A stretch of 64,000 nucleotides of DNA from Actinoallomurus bryophytorum (GCF_006716425.1 NZ_VFOZ01000001.1:2728001-2792000), one strand, 5' to 3'; shown: positions 43,784 to 53,864, numbered from the stretch's first letter. A program made the numbers and translations. The notes: generated by a model not told the origin, from the letters alone.

Positions 43784-44399
43784 CAACCTCACCCCGGCGG
43801 AGAGTGCAACCCTCATGGTGTTGATGGCGGAGGCACGAGAGATCTCCAACCCGGAGTTGAACGAGCGCTACCGGATAACACTGACCGGCAAGAGCCGGCA
43901 GAAGCTCAACAACCTGGGTTACGTCAAAACTTGGAAAGTGGGCCAGGCCTTCGTTCACGTCCTGGATGACAAGGGCTGGGATCGCGTGCACCAAGGGCTG
44001 AACTTCGACAGTCCCCGGGCCCGAGCGCTGGGTGCGGCATTGAGCGCGTTGCACGACAACCTCCGGGAGCGGGTGCTGGAGCACGGCGCGTACCGGCGGT
44101 TCGGGGAGATGTTCGCCCACACGGCCGAGGCGCCGGTCGACGATCTCGAGACACGGATTCGCACGGCTTACGGCTCGCTCGCCCCGCGTCCCGGTGCGTG
44201 GCTCAGGCACACCGACGTTCGCCGGAAACTCGCCGATGTGCCGAGTGAAGCGCTCGACCAGGCCTTCCTCGCACTGAGCCGGGCGGAGGACGTGGACATG
44301 ATGGGTGAGGCCAACCAGAAGATCCTCACCGCCGAGGATCGCCGCAACGCGGTGCGGGTCGGCGGACAGGACACGCATCTGATCGCTATCGGAATCTGA
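43776..44399 (+). CDS. Winged-helix protein of the four-gene operon
   Basis: 207 residues from GTG, preceded by AAAGGA, overlapping the nuclease-like gene by 8 bp. The N-terminal ~70 residues look like a winged helix (LTPAESATLMVLMAEAREIS, LNERYRITLTGKSRQKLNNL, then AFVHVLDDKGWDRV). A second small helical module at ~140-200 (HTDVRRKLADVPSEALDQAF) is followed by a short strand end. No catalytic motif. It may bind DNA or adapt between the nuclease and the large ATPase. I do not recognise a named family. Confidence 0.7.
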   Translation: MADNLTPAESATLMVLMAEAREISNPELNERYRITLTGKSRQKLNNLGYVKTWKVGQAFVHVLDDKGWDRVHQGLNFDSPRARALGAALSALHDNLRERVLEHGAYRRFGEMFAHTAEAPVDDLETRIRTAYGSLAPRPGAWLRHTDVRRKLADVPSEALDQAFLALSRAEDVDMMGEANQKILTAEDRRNAVRVGGQDTHLIAIGI

Positions 44400-47300
44400 T
44401 GAACGAAGACGAACGCAAGGCGCTGGAGGCGCTGAGGTTCGACTGGGCACCGGTACCCGACGATGTCTGGCGCCCGTCGCCGTACCACGTCGAAGGGCTG
44501 CACCGGGGAGTCGTCAAGGATGTGCTGGCGGCCATGGCCGACGCGAAGGCGAGCAAGGACGCCAGTCCGCTCGGCTTGGTCTTAAAGGGCCGGCGCGGCT
44601 CGGGCAAGACTCACCTGCTCGGCTGGGTCCGCCAGCAGATCCAGGACCAGGGCGGCTACTTCTTCCTGGTGAGCCTGCTCGACGCCAAGGGGTTCTGGGA
44701 CAGCGTCCTGGCCTCCATGACCGAGGGCCTCTTCCGGCCGGTGCCGGGCAGCGATACCCAGCTGCGCCTGTTCCTTCGGAGGCTCTCGTCTGTGGTCAGC
44801 GCGCCCCGATCGGCGCGGCGAGCCGTCATGGGAGAGACCGAACTGACCACGGCGGCGCTGGACGCCTTCGTCCGCGGGCTGAGCGACTACGACCGCCTGG
44901 TCGCGCGCGAGTGTGACGACACCGTCCGCGCGCTCGCGCTGCACGTATCGGATGACCTCGCGCATCGCGAGCTCGCGGAGAGCTACTTCAGCTGCGAGCC
45001 GGAGGCCGAGACAGGCGAGCGCGCCCAGTGGCGCATGCGGCGGAGGCCGCGCACCGCGCAGGAGATCGTCCGCGAGCTGTCCAAACTGTTCGCGCTGACA
45101 GGCCCCACCGTGATGGCCGTCGACCAGATCGACACGTTGATCTCACAGTCGTCGGCGGCATCCCACGAGCGCCGGCAGACCGAGCCGTCGGACACCGAGG
45201 ACTGGGCGCAGTCGCTGGTGCTGGAACAGATCGCGCACGGGTTGATGGCGCTGCGCCAGGACACCCGCCGGACGCTGACCCTCGTGGCGTGCATTCCCCC
45301 ATCCTGGATGCTCATCAAGAACAGAGCGACCGACACCGTGGGCGACCGATTCCGCGAGCCCGAGGAATTGCGCCCCATCAGAGATCCGGCCATCGCACGG
45401 AGCATCGTCGAGAAGCGGTTCACCCACAGCTACGGCCAGGTCCCGTTCTCACCGCCCTACCCATCATGGCCGATCCGTCCGGAGACATTCGAGACCGCCA
45501 CAAGTTTCACTCCGCGCCAGTTGCTCATTGAGATCGACAGGCATGTCAGGAAGTGTCTGCTGAATAACGAGGTCCTAGAGCTCGGGCGCCTGGAAGAACC
45601 ATCGAGCAGTGAGGCAAGTGCGGCACCGCTCGATTCCCCTGACATCTCGGATGAGGTACGCGAACGATTGGACGCACGCTTCGACGCGCTGAAGGACGAA
45701 GCGGACGTCGGGGCACCGCTCGCACCGAACCGCGAGGACACAGTCATCCCAGGCCTGCTTTCGGCCGGGCTGATGGCATGGATCATCGAGCGGGGGATGG
45801 CCGACGAGTCCTTTGGCCAGGACGGTCCGCCGAGCCCCAAACCGGCACTCCACGCGAGACTTCGGCGCACGCTCGACGAGGACACGGAGGACCAGGCGCA
45901 TTGGTCCTTCCGGGCGATCAGTGCCGGGCACCACGGCGTCGCCGCGTTGCACCGCATCAAGCGCGCGGTCACGGCGGCTGGTGTCGAGTATCAGGTGCCC
46001 AAGCGCAGGCTCTACTTCCTGCGCAACGGCCCATGGACCGGTGACAAGACACTCAGCGTCATCGAGGAGCTCAAGTCCAAGAACACGGCGACGCTGGCCC
46101 TCGAAGAGTCCGATCTCCGTACGCTGGCCGCGCTAAAAGTCCTGTTCGACGAGGCTCCTGTCGACCTCACGGCGTGGTTGGTGCGGCGCAAGCCGGCCAG
46201 CGGAATCCAGATCTTCCGCCAGGCCATGGCGGATCTGGCGGACCCGCCGATGCGGTCGGAGGCGGACGAGCCGACGAGCGCACCGTTGGACGCATCGGCC
46301 GCTCCGAGGCGTACGAGCGGTGCATCGCAGCAGCCGGTGCCGGCGCTGACGGTGGGTCACGACTACACGAGCGGCGAGCCGGCCCGGCTGGCCCTCGAGT
46401 CACTGCGCAAGCACGTCACGATCTTCGCCGGCTCCGGCTCGGGCAAGACGGTGCTGATCCGCCGCCTGGTCGAGGAGTGCGCGCTCCAGGGCGTGTCCGC
46501 CATCGTGCTGGATCCGAACAACGACCTGGCCCGGCTCGGCGATCCGTGGCCGGCGCCGCCGGCGGCCTGGGGACCCGGTGATGCGGACAAGGCCGCCGAC
46601 TACATCGCCGGCACCGAGGTCGTGGTGTGGACGCCGAGGCGGGAGACCGGACGGCCGCTGAGCTTCCAACCACTGCCGGACTTCAAGAGCGCGCGCGATG
46701 ACCCGGATGAGTTCAACGAGGCCGTGGACTCGGCGGTGGCCGCGCTGATCCCCCGGGCACGGCTGGACAGCCGGGCCGCGAAGGCGCACCTCGGCCTCGC
46801 CGTCCTGCGACGGGCGGTTGACCACTACGGCCGGCGCGGCGGCAGCACGTTGCGCGGCCTGATCGAAACGCTCGCCGACCTACCGTACGGGGTCAGCGAG
46901 CTCGCCGACGCCGAAAAGATCGCCGGCGACCTGGCTCAAACGCTCAGGGCGTCGGTGGACAACGACCCGATGTTCGGCGGCGACAGCACGCCCCTGGACC
47001 CAGCGGTCCTGCTGACACCCTCCAGCGGAAAGCGGGCGCGCGTCTCGGTGATCAGCCTGGTCGGCCTGCCCTCCGACGAAATGCGTCAGAGCTTCGTCAA
47101 CCAGTTGCAGATGGCGCTCTTCGCGTACATCAAGAAGCACCCGGCCGGTGATCGGCCGCTGCTCGGCCTCTTCGTGATGGACGAGGCGCAGACGCTCGCG
47201 CCGTCCGGGACCATGACGGCGTGTACGCAGAGCACCCTCGCTCTCGCCTCGCAGGCACGCAAGTACGGGCTCGGGCTGGTGTTCGCCACCCAGGCGCCGA

Positions 47301-47566
47301 AGGGGCTGCACAACCGCATTCCGGGCAACGCTGCCACCCAGTTCTACGGCCTGTTGAACAGCCCGATCCAGATCGAAGCCGCCCGGGAGATGGCCAAGGC
47401 CAAAGGCGGAGACATCCCCGATGTGTCGCGGCTGCGCTCGGGCGAGTTCTACGTCGCGGCCGAGGGGGAGGCACCGCAGAAGATCCGCACGCCACTGTGC
47501 CTCAGCCATCATCCGAAGAGCCCGTTGACGAATGAGGAGGTCCTCGACCGCGCTCGGGTCCACTGA
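44399..47566 (+). CDS. Large double-ATPase with C-terminal HerA/FtsK-type domain
   Basis: 1055 residues; its ATG shares a base with the upstream TGA. Domain 1 (~20-390) is an AAA/ORC-like ATPase: Walker A KGRRGSGKTHLLGW (~63), Walker B VMAVDQIDTLIS (~238). A linker with a helical module follows (~400-640). Domain 2 (~650-1055) is of the HerA/FtsK superfamily: Walker A FAGSGSGKTVLIRRL (~678), IVLDPNNDLARLGD, Walker B GLFVMDEAQTLAPSG (~924), and GLGLVFATQAPKGLHNRIPG, the sensor segment shared with DNA translocases. It probably moves or grips DNA. Fusion of the two ATPases is unusual. Confidence 0.85.
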   Translation: MNEDERKALEALRFDWAPVPDDVWRPSPYHVEGLHRGVVKDVLAAMADAKASKDASPLGLVLKGRRGSGKTHLLGWVRQQIQDQGGYFFLVSLLDAKGFWDSVLASMTEGLFRPVPGSDTQLRLFLRRLSSVVSAPRSARRAVMGETELTTAALDAFVRGLSDYDRLVARECDDTVRALALHVSDDLAHRELAESYFSCEPEAETGERAQWRMRRRPRTAQEIVRELSKLFALTGPTVMAVDQIDTLISQSSAASHERRQTEPSDTEDWAQSLVLEQIAHGLMALRQDTRRTLTLVACIPPSWMLIKNRATDTVGDRFREPEELRPIRDPAIARSIVEKRFTHSYGQVPFSPPYPSWPIRPETFETATSFTPRQLLIEIDRHVRKCLLNNEVLELGRLEEPSSSEASAAPLDSPDISDEVRERLDARFDALKDEADVGAPLAPNREDTVIPGLLSAGLMAWIIERGMADESFGQDGPPSPKPALHARLRRTLDEDTEDQAHWSFRAISAGHHGVAALHRIKRAVTAAGVEYQVPKRRLYFLRNGPWTGDKTLSVIEELKSKNTATLALEESDLRTLAALKVLFDEAPVDLTAWLVRRKPASGIQIFRQAMADLADPPMRSEADEPTSAPLDASAAPRRTSGASQQPVPALTVGHDYTSGEPARLALESLRKHVTIFAGSGSGKTVLIRRLVEECALQGVSAIVLDPNNDLARLGDPWPAPPAAWGPGDADKAADYIAGTEVVVWTPRRETGRPLSFQPLPDFKSARDDPDEFNEAVDSAVAALIPRARLDSRAAKAHLGLAVLRRAVDHYGRRGGSTLRGLIETLADLPYGVSELADAEKIAGDLAQTLRASVDNDPMFGGDSTPLDPAVLLTPSSGKRARVSVISLVGLPSDEMRQSFVNQLQMALFAYIKKHPAGDRPLLGLFVMDEAQTLAPSGTMTACTQSTLALASQARKYGLGLVFATQAPKGLHNRIPGNAATQFYGLLNSPIQIEAAREMAKAKGGDIPDVSRLRSGEFYVAAEGEAPQKIRTPLCLSHHPKSPLTNEEVLDRARVH

Positions 47567-47640
47567 CCCGCGTGGTCCGTTCGCTCAGCACGGCTCCATC
47601 CGCCGCCCGCAGAACCCGCAGCGCGGCGGTGTGCGGCTGC

Positions 47641-49032
47641 TCAACCGGGTTGGCCGTCCAGAGGTTCGGTGGTCGCGCGGAGGTCGGTGAACTCCCGTAC
47701 GGCGCGGCTGGAGCGATGGCGGTTGAGTGCCGTGCCGAGGCGGGCGAGTTCCGAACGGACCCGTCCTGAGCCGAATCCGCGGGAAAGTGTGAGGGCCCGG
47801 GTGGCGACGGCGCCCGCCTGCTCCACGTCTCCCGTGAGGAGGTGGGCGCGGGCGGTCCGGGTGAGATAGAGGGCGTGGTCGCGGGGGAAGGTCTCCGGCG
47901 AATGGCCCGCGCGCGCCGCCGTGTCGAAAGCGCGTAGCGCCTGGTGCGGCCGGCCGAGGCTCAGCTCCGAGGACGCCGCGAGCATCTCCAGCTCACCCTC
48001 GGTGAGCCAGTAGAGCCAGGACGGGTCATCGTCATGTGATCCGAGCGCATGACAATGGCGCGCCTTGTCGAAGTCGCGCAGGCACCCGTTCAGTCCGTGG
48101 GAGGTCTTGGAGAGGGCACGGGCCCGGCGGCTGTAGAGCATCGCGCGCAGCCGTGGTATGGCGCGGCCGTCGCAGTGGTTCAGCGCCGCGTCGACGAGCT
48201 TCACGGCGTCCGTGGGGTCGCCCTCGGAGTAGGACTGGATGGCCATGAACGCCAGGATGTTGGCTCCGGTCACCTCGTCGCCGGCCATGGCCGAGGCGCG
48301 GAGCGCCGTCACGTAATAGGACTGGGCGGCCGAATGCAGACCTGAGTCGAAATACAGCCAGCCGCAGATTCTGGCCGCCTCTCCGAGTGCCTGGAAAAGG
48401 CGGCGTCCGGTCGTTTCTCCGTAGGTCGAATCGTGGGCGATCGAGCTCAGCACCTCGAAATTCGCCAGTGCGATGCGGCGGGTCAGCTCTCCGCCGAGAA
48501 CGTCGTCGAGGCGGCTGATCCTGGCGAGCGGGTCGGTGAACGCCTCGATCATTTCCTCGGTGACACGTCCCCTGCCGTTCTTGATCGTCTGGACCGGCGC
48601 CGACAGCGCGCGGGACCATTCCCCCACAAGTGCGTCAAGTCCGGCGCCTGCCGTCCACGGCGTGCGGCGGCGGTCGGCGAACCGGCCTCGCGCCGCACCG
48701 GGCAGAGCGGCGAGCGTGCCCTCCAGGTTCCACGGCTCGCGTAACAACGCCCGGTCGGCGGGGAAGGCCAACGACAGCCAGGACGGCCAGCCCAGGTCGT
48801 ACACGGAGTCCTCGGGGACACCGTGCAGGTCGGCCATGGCGAGCTGGGCCGAAAGCTGGGGGACCGAAGCACCCGACTCCCATCGGATGACCTTCTCCCG
48901 CCGTATCGCCATCGCGCCGAACCCGAGCGCCCGATGCCGGCGGTTCACCTGGTTGAGGTATTCCACGGCGGACAGGCCGCCCAGCGCCGCGCGCAGCGCG
49001 GCCAGCGGGTGACGATAGGTGAGTTCGGCCAT
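47641..49032 (-). CDS. BldD/XRE-like HTH regulator with TPR-like C-terminal region
   Basis: 463 residues from the ATG at 49032; AAGGGA is upstream at a long spacing, and a longer start at 49074 is possible. Residues ~5-60 hold the HTH region (HPLAALRAALGGLSAVEYLN, then RREKVIRWESGASVPQLSAQ). The rest is helical with TPR-like pairs (LRASAMAGDEVTGANILAFM, LYSRRARALSKTS). This is a common type of Streptomyces-group regulator of unknown signal. It faces away from the lipid operon and might control it or itself. Downstream it converges with the ATPase operon. Confidence 0.82.
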   Translation of the reverse strand: MAELTYRHPLAALRAALGGLSAVEYLNQVNRRHRALGFGAMAIRREKVIRWESGASVPQLSAQLAMADLHGVPEDSVYDLGWPSWLSLAFPADRALLREPWNLEGTLAALPGAARGRFADRRRTPWTAGAGLDALVGEWSRALSAPVQTIKNGRGRVTEEMIEAFTDPLARISRLDDVLGGELTRRIALANFEVLSSIAHDSTYGETTGRRLFQALGEAARICGWLYFDSGLHSAAQSYYVTALRASAMAGDEVTGANILAFMAIQSYSEGDPTDAVKLVDAALNHCDGRAIPRLRAMLYSRRARALSKTSHGLNGCLRDFDKARHCHALGSHDDDPSWLYWLTEGELEMLAASSELSLGRPHQALRAFDTAARAGHSPETFPRDHALYLTRTARAHLLTGDVEQAGAVATRALTLSRGFGSGRVRSELARLGTALNRHRSSRAVREFTDLRATTEPLDGQPG

Positions 49033-49312
49033 GTCACAGGGGTCCCTTCGCCCACAGAGGTCGCGCGACATCACGGTAAGTCACCACAACCTCCCTCATC
49101 GTAACGAGGCAACGCGACGCAACGCCCGGCCGGTGGATTTTGATTTTGCGGCGTGTTGACATGTTGTCCAGCGACCGAGCCATCAATTCCGCAAATGGAC
49201 TTTCGACCATTGGGCCGCGCCATCGAGCAATGCATCCGCATGAACGTAACGCGTGCGCCTGGATATCCGCGTAGAAGGGTGGGCTTCTGAAATGGGGAGG
49301 TCACGGCCCACA

Positions 49313-51586
49313 ATGGCAGCACGGCCTCGCGGCGTGCGTTCGGCACTGTTCCGCTGTGGTGCCATGGCGGCGGAGTACCGATGGACCGTCCTTCTCGTCT
49401 GGGGGCTGCTCGGCCTCGCCTCGCTCGCACTGCTGCCCTCGCTGCTGGGCGCGCTCGGTGCGCCACCGCTCAGCGTGCGCGACGCCGAGTCCGCCCGTAC
49501 GACCACGGCGCTCCGCCGGGACATGCCGGTGCTGGGGAGCGAGCAGATGATGCTCGTCTTCCACTCGGACCGGCTGACGGCCGGGACGCCGCTCTACCGG
49601 TCGACGGTCGCGGCCACCGAACAGGCGCTGACGCGACAGCCCGGTGTGATCATCACGAAGGCGTTCCCGCCCGCCGTCCGCGACGTCTCGGCGGCTCATC
49701 CGATCGGCCTGTTCGAGGTGCGCGGACTGTCCTACCGCGATCCGCACAACAGCTACGTGTTCGTCTCGGCCTACGGCGACGACCGGGAGCGGCTTGCCCG
49801 CTACCCCGCGCAGCGCGCGGCGGCCGAGCGCACGGCCCGGCAGGCGTCAGGCGGCCGGGTGGCCGCCTTCCTGGTCGGCGCCACTCCCGTGAACGCCGAC
49901 GTCAGGACGGTCGAGATCTCCGGCGTCCGTGTCATCGAGGGCGTGGCCGTCGTGCTGTCGTTCCTGGTGCTGTGGCTGGGGCTGGGCACTCTGGGGGCGG
50001 CGGTCCTGACCCTGGCGCTGTCCGGATCGACGATCCTGGTGACCCTTGGCGCCATCGGTGTCCTGTCCCGGGTGACGACGTTCGACGTCTTCGTACTGAC
50101 GGCGGTCTCGGTCGTCGGCCTGGGGATCGGCATCGACTACGCGCTGCTCATCGTCAGCCGCTTCCGGGAGGAGCTCGCGGCCGCGCACGGCGCCGCGGAC
50201 CGTACGACGGCGGCGGGGACCGCCGTGGCGACGGCGGGACGTACGGTCGTGTACTCGGCGATGATCGTGGCGGTCGCGGCGGCGAGCCTGTTCGCCGTCA
50301 AGGTGTCCATCTTCACCGAGCTGGCGCTGGCGACCCTCCTGGTGATCGCCGTCGCGGTGGCCGCCTCGCTCACCCTGCTGCCCGCCGCTCTTTCCCTACG
50401 CCACGGCCTGCTCGACGCCGGGCCGCTGCCGTGGCGGCGCGGCCGGCCGTACGAGGCCGCCTTCGCCGACGACGGACGGTGGGCACGCTGGGCCGGGCAC
50501 CTGATGCGGCGCCCGTGGCCCTACCTCCTCGCCGGCACCGCGACGCTGCTCCTGTGCGCCGTGCCGGCGCTGCACCTGCGGCTCGGCGCCGACCTCCAGC
50601 GCAGTGTGCTCGCGGGGACGCCGAGCGGCACGGGGCTCGCCCTGCTGGAGGCCGACTCCTTCGCCGGAGCGACCGGCACGCTCCTCATCGACGTCCGGCA
50701 TCCGCGCGGTGCGCCGGCCCCGGACGTGACCCGGCTGGTGGCCGCCCTCGAACGCGACCCCCAGGTCGACGCCGTCGCCGTGGGCAAGGAGCGGTCCGCC
50801 GCGGTCCTCCTGGTCGTGCCCCGCGAGGCCCCCGACCGGCCGCGGACGGCGGCCCTCGTACGCCGGGTTCGCGGTGAGATCGTGCCGTCGACCGTGACGG
50901 ACGACTCGTCCCGGGTGCTGGTCGGCGGGGTCAGCGCCCTGCTCGTGGACGCCCACGACGAGCTCGTACGGAAACTGTGGTGGGTGCTGACGTTCGTCCT
51001 GGCGTCGACGCTGCTGATCCTCGCCGCCATGATGCGCAGCCTGTTGATCCCGCTGAAGGCGGTGGTCATGAACCTCCTGACCTGCGCGAGCACACTCGGC
51101 CTGTTCGTCGTGACCTTCCAGTGGGGCAGGGGGGAGCGTGTCCTCGGGTTCCACGGCGACGGGATCATCCAGGTCTACCTGCCGCTGCTGCTGTTCGCGA
51201 TCGTGTTCGGCGTCTCCACCGACTACGAGGTCTTCCTGGTCCGCCGCGTCCAGGAGATCTACCACCGCACCGGGGACAACACCGCGTCGGTCGCCGCCGG
51301 CGTGCAGCGCACCGCCCGGCCCATCTTCGTCGCGGCGGCCGTCCTGGTCGCCGTCTCGGCCGCCCTGCTGCCGTCGCCCGTCGTCGAGCTCAAGGAGTTC
51401 GGCTTCGCCCTGCTGGTCGCCGTCGTCATCGACGCCACGATCGTCCGTCTGGTCCTCGTCCCCGCGGTGATGCGGGTCCTCGGGCGCTGGAACTGGTGGT
51501 GGCCGCGCCCGCTGCGGACCGTACTCCCAAGGCACCCACCCGTACCCGACCCCGTAGGTACCGGCCCCGTACGCGCCGACCGCTGA
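49313..51586 (+). CDS. MMPL/RND-family lipid transporter
   Basis: 757 residues, a two-times-six TM MMPL protein. Large loops follow TM1 (~30-200) and TM7. TM blocks include VVLSFLVLWLGLGTLGAAVL, SVVGLGIGIDYALLIVSRFR (the GxxxDY motif, ~265) and FGVSTDYEVFLVRRVQEIYH (second GxxxDY, ~645), and LTLGAIGVLSR-type helices. MMPL proteins move lipids or small molecules using the proton gradient via the paired Asp/Tyr. The start could also be at 49292; codon use favours 49313. A TTGACA at 49156 is a candidate -35. It heads the lipid operon and probably exports its product. Confidence 0.9.
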   Translation: MAARPRGVRSALFRCGAMAAEYRWTVLLVWGLLGLASLALLPSLLGALGAPPLSVRDAESARTTTALRRDMPVLGSEQMMLVFHSDRLTAGTPLYRSTVAATEQALTRQPGVIITKAFPPAVRDVSAAHPIGLFEVRGLSYRDPHNSYVFVSAYGDDRERLARYPAQRAAAERTARQASGGRVAAFLVGATPVNADVRTVEISGVRVIEGVAVVLSFLVLWLGLGTLGAAVLTLALSGSTILVTLGAIGVLSRVTTFDVFVLTAVSVVGLGIGIDYALLIVSRFREELAAAHGAADRTTAAGTAVATAGRTVVYSAMIVAVAAASLFAVKVSIFTELALATLLVIAVAVAASLTLLPAALSLRHGLLDAGPLPWRRGRPYEAAFADDGRWARWAGHLMRRPWPYLLAGTATLLLCAVPALHLRLGADLQRSVLAGTPSGTGLALLEADSFAGATGTLLIDVRHPRGAPAPDVTRLVAALERDPQVDAVAVGKERSAAVLLVVPREAPDRPRTAALVRRVRGEIVPSTVTDDSSRVLVGGVSALLVDAHDELVRKLWWVLTFVLASTLLILAAMMRSLLIPLKAVVMNLLTCASTLGLFVVTFQWGRGERVLGFHGDGIIQVYLPLLLFAIVFGVSTDYEVFLVRRVQEIYHRTGDNTASVAAGVQRTARPIFVAAAVLVAVSAALLPSPVVELKEFGFALLVAVVIDATIVRLVLVPAVMRVLGRWNWWWPRPLRTVLPRHPPVPDPVGTGPVRADR

Positions 51587-51600
51587 GAAAAGGTGATGAG

Positions 51601-52929
51601 ATGGCAAGCCGCGAGACCCACGCGCCACGGGACGGGCGGCCACCCGGCCACGTTCCACCGCTGAGCCCGGTGGAGCGCGCCTTCCTCGCCTACGACGCCG
51701 CACACCCCCGGGTCAACCTCGCTATCGGCGGCCTAACGCTGATGCGCGGGCGCGCGCCCGCGCTCGGTGAGGTCCGCCGATGGTTCCGTGACCGGCTGCC
51801 CTCGTTGCCCCGGCTCAGCAGCGCGCTGGTCCCGGCCGGCCGTCGCCGCAGCGCCTGGCTGCCGCTCGACCGGGACGCCCTCACCGCGCTGGTCGGTGAG
51901 CGGGTCCTGGCGCCCGAGCAGGGTCACGCGGGTCTGGTCTCGGCGGTCGACGGGCTGTTACAGGAGGCCATCCCCCGCGGCGGCCCGATGTGGCGGGCCT
52001 GGCTGCTGCACGGCCACGCCGAGGACGAGTTCGCGCTGCTCTACCTCGGGCACCACGCACTGCACGACGGCATGTCCATCCCGCACCGGGTCGCGGGGGC
52101 GCTCCTCGGTGCCGAGCCGGCCGGTCCCCCGCCGCCCGGACGCCGGGCCCAGGTCCGGCATCGGCCGAGCCTGCGTGAGACCGCGCGTGGCGGGGTCAAC
52201 CTCACGCGCGGCTTCTGGCCCCTCGCCCGGCCGGAGGCGAGCGGCGTATGGACCGGCGAGCGCAGGCTCACCTGGACGTTCACCGATCTTGATCTCCTGC
52301 GGCACGCCGCCGGGGAGCACCGCACCACCGTCAACACGATCTTTCTCGCCGGGCTCACCACGGTCCTGCGCGAGTGGCCCGGTTCGCCCTGGTACGACCT
52401 GTCCGAGCCGGTACGACGGCCATGGGCGCTGGTCCCGATGAACACGCGCGGGCGACCGGGCGATGGCGTCCTGGGCAACCGGTTCGTTCCCTTCCGTATC
52501 CAGCTGCCGTGCGACGAGCCCTCCCCCGCGCGACGCCTGGCGATCCTGCACGCGGCCACCGAACGCGGCAAGGGCGACGGCCGTACGGCGGCGGAGAGCG
52601 GACTCGGCGCGGTCATGCCGGGATGGCTGGCCCGGACCCTGGTCGAGCTCACCCAGAGCTCCCGGCACAGCCACCTGCTCGCCACCAACGTGCCCGGCCC
52701 GGACCGCCCGCTGCAACTCGCGGGCAGGCCCGTGACCGGCTTCGTCCCCGTGTCCTACCTGCCCGCTGGGCAACCTCTCGGCGCGGCGCTCACCACCTAC
52801 CGGGAAACGGCATGCGTCGCGTTCGTCACCGACAGCGGCTGCCCCGACCCGGGCGACCTCGGCGACCGGTGGCTGCACGCCGTACGGGACCTGGCGTCCA
52901 CGACCCGGCGACGCGAGGAAGCATGGTGA
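51601..52929 (+). CDS. Wax ester synthase/diacylglycerol acyltransferase (WS/DGAT) family protein
   Basis: 442 residues from the ATG with AAAAGGTG upstream. The catalytic HHxxxDG motif is clear (GHHALHDGMS, ~153). Other family blocks: LSPVERAFLAYDAAHP at the N-terminus, TTVNTIFLAGLTTVLREW, and ATNVPGPDRPLQLAGRPVTG near residue 365. It joins an activated acyl group to an alcohol, diacylglycerol or another nucleophile. In this operon it may release the fatty chain made by the ACP/KAS/enoyl-reductase set. It is coupled by overlap to the AurF-type gene. Confidence 0.9.
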   Translation: MASRETHAPRDGRPPGHVPPLSPVERAFLAYDAAHPRVNLAIGGLTLMRGRAPALGEVRRWFRDRLPSLPRLSSALVPAGRRRSAWLPLDRDALTALVGERVLAPEQGHAGLVSAVDGLLQEAIPRGGPMWRAWLLHGHAEDEFALLYLGHHALHDGMSIPHRVAGALLGAEPAGPPPPGRRAQVRHRPSLRETARGGVNLTRGFWPLARPEASGVWTGERRLTWTFTDLDLLRHAAGEHRTTVNTIFLAGLTTVLREWPGSPWYDLSEPVRRPWALVPMNTRGRPGDGVLGNRFVPFRIQLPCDEPSPARRLAILHAATERGKGDGRTAAESGLGAVMPGWLARTLVELTQSSRHSHLLATNVPGPDRPLQLAGRPVTGFVPVSYLPAGQPLGAALTTYRETACVAFVTDSGCPDPGDLGDRWLHAVRDLASTTRRREEAW

Positions 52930-53864
52930 CCAGGTCGGCCGACGACGGTCGCCCCTACGCCGACGTCGTGGACCGGCTGTCCCGCGCCTCGGTCCGCCGG
53001 CACTCGCCGGTCTACCGCGAGATCCCCTGGGACGACCCGGACTTCGGCATCGACCCGGCCGACCCTCGCTGGCGGCTCCCCGACGCCGACCCTCTGAGCG
53101 GCATCGGCTGGTACCAGGAGCTGAGCCCGGCCGTGCAGGCGCGGCTGGGCCTGTGGCGGATCACCGCGATGATGCAGACCGGCGTGCAGTTCGAGAACAT
53201 CCTCAAACGCGGCCTGCTCACCTTCGCCCGCCGGCTGCCGGCCGGCTCGCCCGCGTTCCGGTACGCCTACCTCGAGGTCATCGAGGAGGCCGGCCACGGA
53301 CTGATGTTCGGTGAGTTCGCGACCCGTACGGGCCTGCCCGTTCCCGGCCTGCCTGCCGTCCGCGGGATCCTCGGCGAGCTGGTGCCACTGCTGCCGTGGT
53401 TGTCACCGGAGCTGTTCCTGATCTTCGCACTGGCGGGCGAGGAGCCCATCGACCACGCGCAGCGCCGGGTTCTGAGCGATGCCGGCCGGCTGCATCCGTT
53501 GCAGGAGCGGATCATGAGGATCCATGTGGCGGAGGAGGCCCGGCACCTGTCGTTCGCCCGGCATCACCTCCGGCATCGCGTGCCCCGTCTCGGCCGTCTC
53601 CACCGGGTGCTCCTCGCGCTGGCGATGCCGGTGATCGTCCGCATCGTCGCCGGGCTCGTCCTCGGCCCGCCGCGCTCGATGAGCCGGGAGTTCGGTATCC
53701 CGCGCGGAGTGAGAGCCCGTGCCTACCGTCATCCGGCGTGGCGGGCGGAGTTCCGCGCGGCCGTGGCGGGCCCGCGCCGGCTGGCCGCCGAGCTCGGCCT
53801 GATGACCTCCGCCGGCTCACTGCTCTGGCGGCTGCTCGGGATGCGCGCCGAGGACCCGCGATGA
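52923..53864 (+). CDS. AurF-type non-heme diiron oxygenase
   Basis: 313 residues; the ATG overlaps the WS/DGAT stop. The seven metal ligands of AurF (p-aminobenzoate N-oxygenase family) seem all present: Glu in VQFENIL (~84), Glu and His in EEAGHGLMF (~120), Glu in LAGEEPIDH, and His-Glu-His in IHVAEEARHLSFARHH (~200-208). AurF oxidises aryl amines to nitro groups, but relatives in lipid operons may be desaturases or hydroxylases of ACP-bound chains. The substrate is open. Confidence 0.88.
   Translation: MVTRSADDGRPYADVVDRLSRASVRRHSPVYREIPWDDPDFGIDPADPRWRLPDADPLSGIGWYQELSPAVQARLGLWRITAMMQTGVQFENILKRGLLTFARRLPAGSPAFRYAYLEVIEEAGHGLMFGEFATRTGLPVPGLPAVRGILGELVPLLPWLSPELFLIFALAGEEPIDHAQRRVLSDAGRLHPLQERIMRIHVAEEARHLSFARHHLRHRVPRLGRLHRVLLALAMPVIVRIVAGLVLGPPRSMSREFGIPRGVRARAYRHPAWRAEFRAAVAGPRRLAAELGLMTSAGSLLWRLLGMRAEDPR

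Noticed and set aside
50396-51703. 435-codon minus-strand frame across the MMPL gene
   Set aside because: Arg/Asp/Gly-rich mirror of the MMPL coding strand, a typical high-GC shadow.
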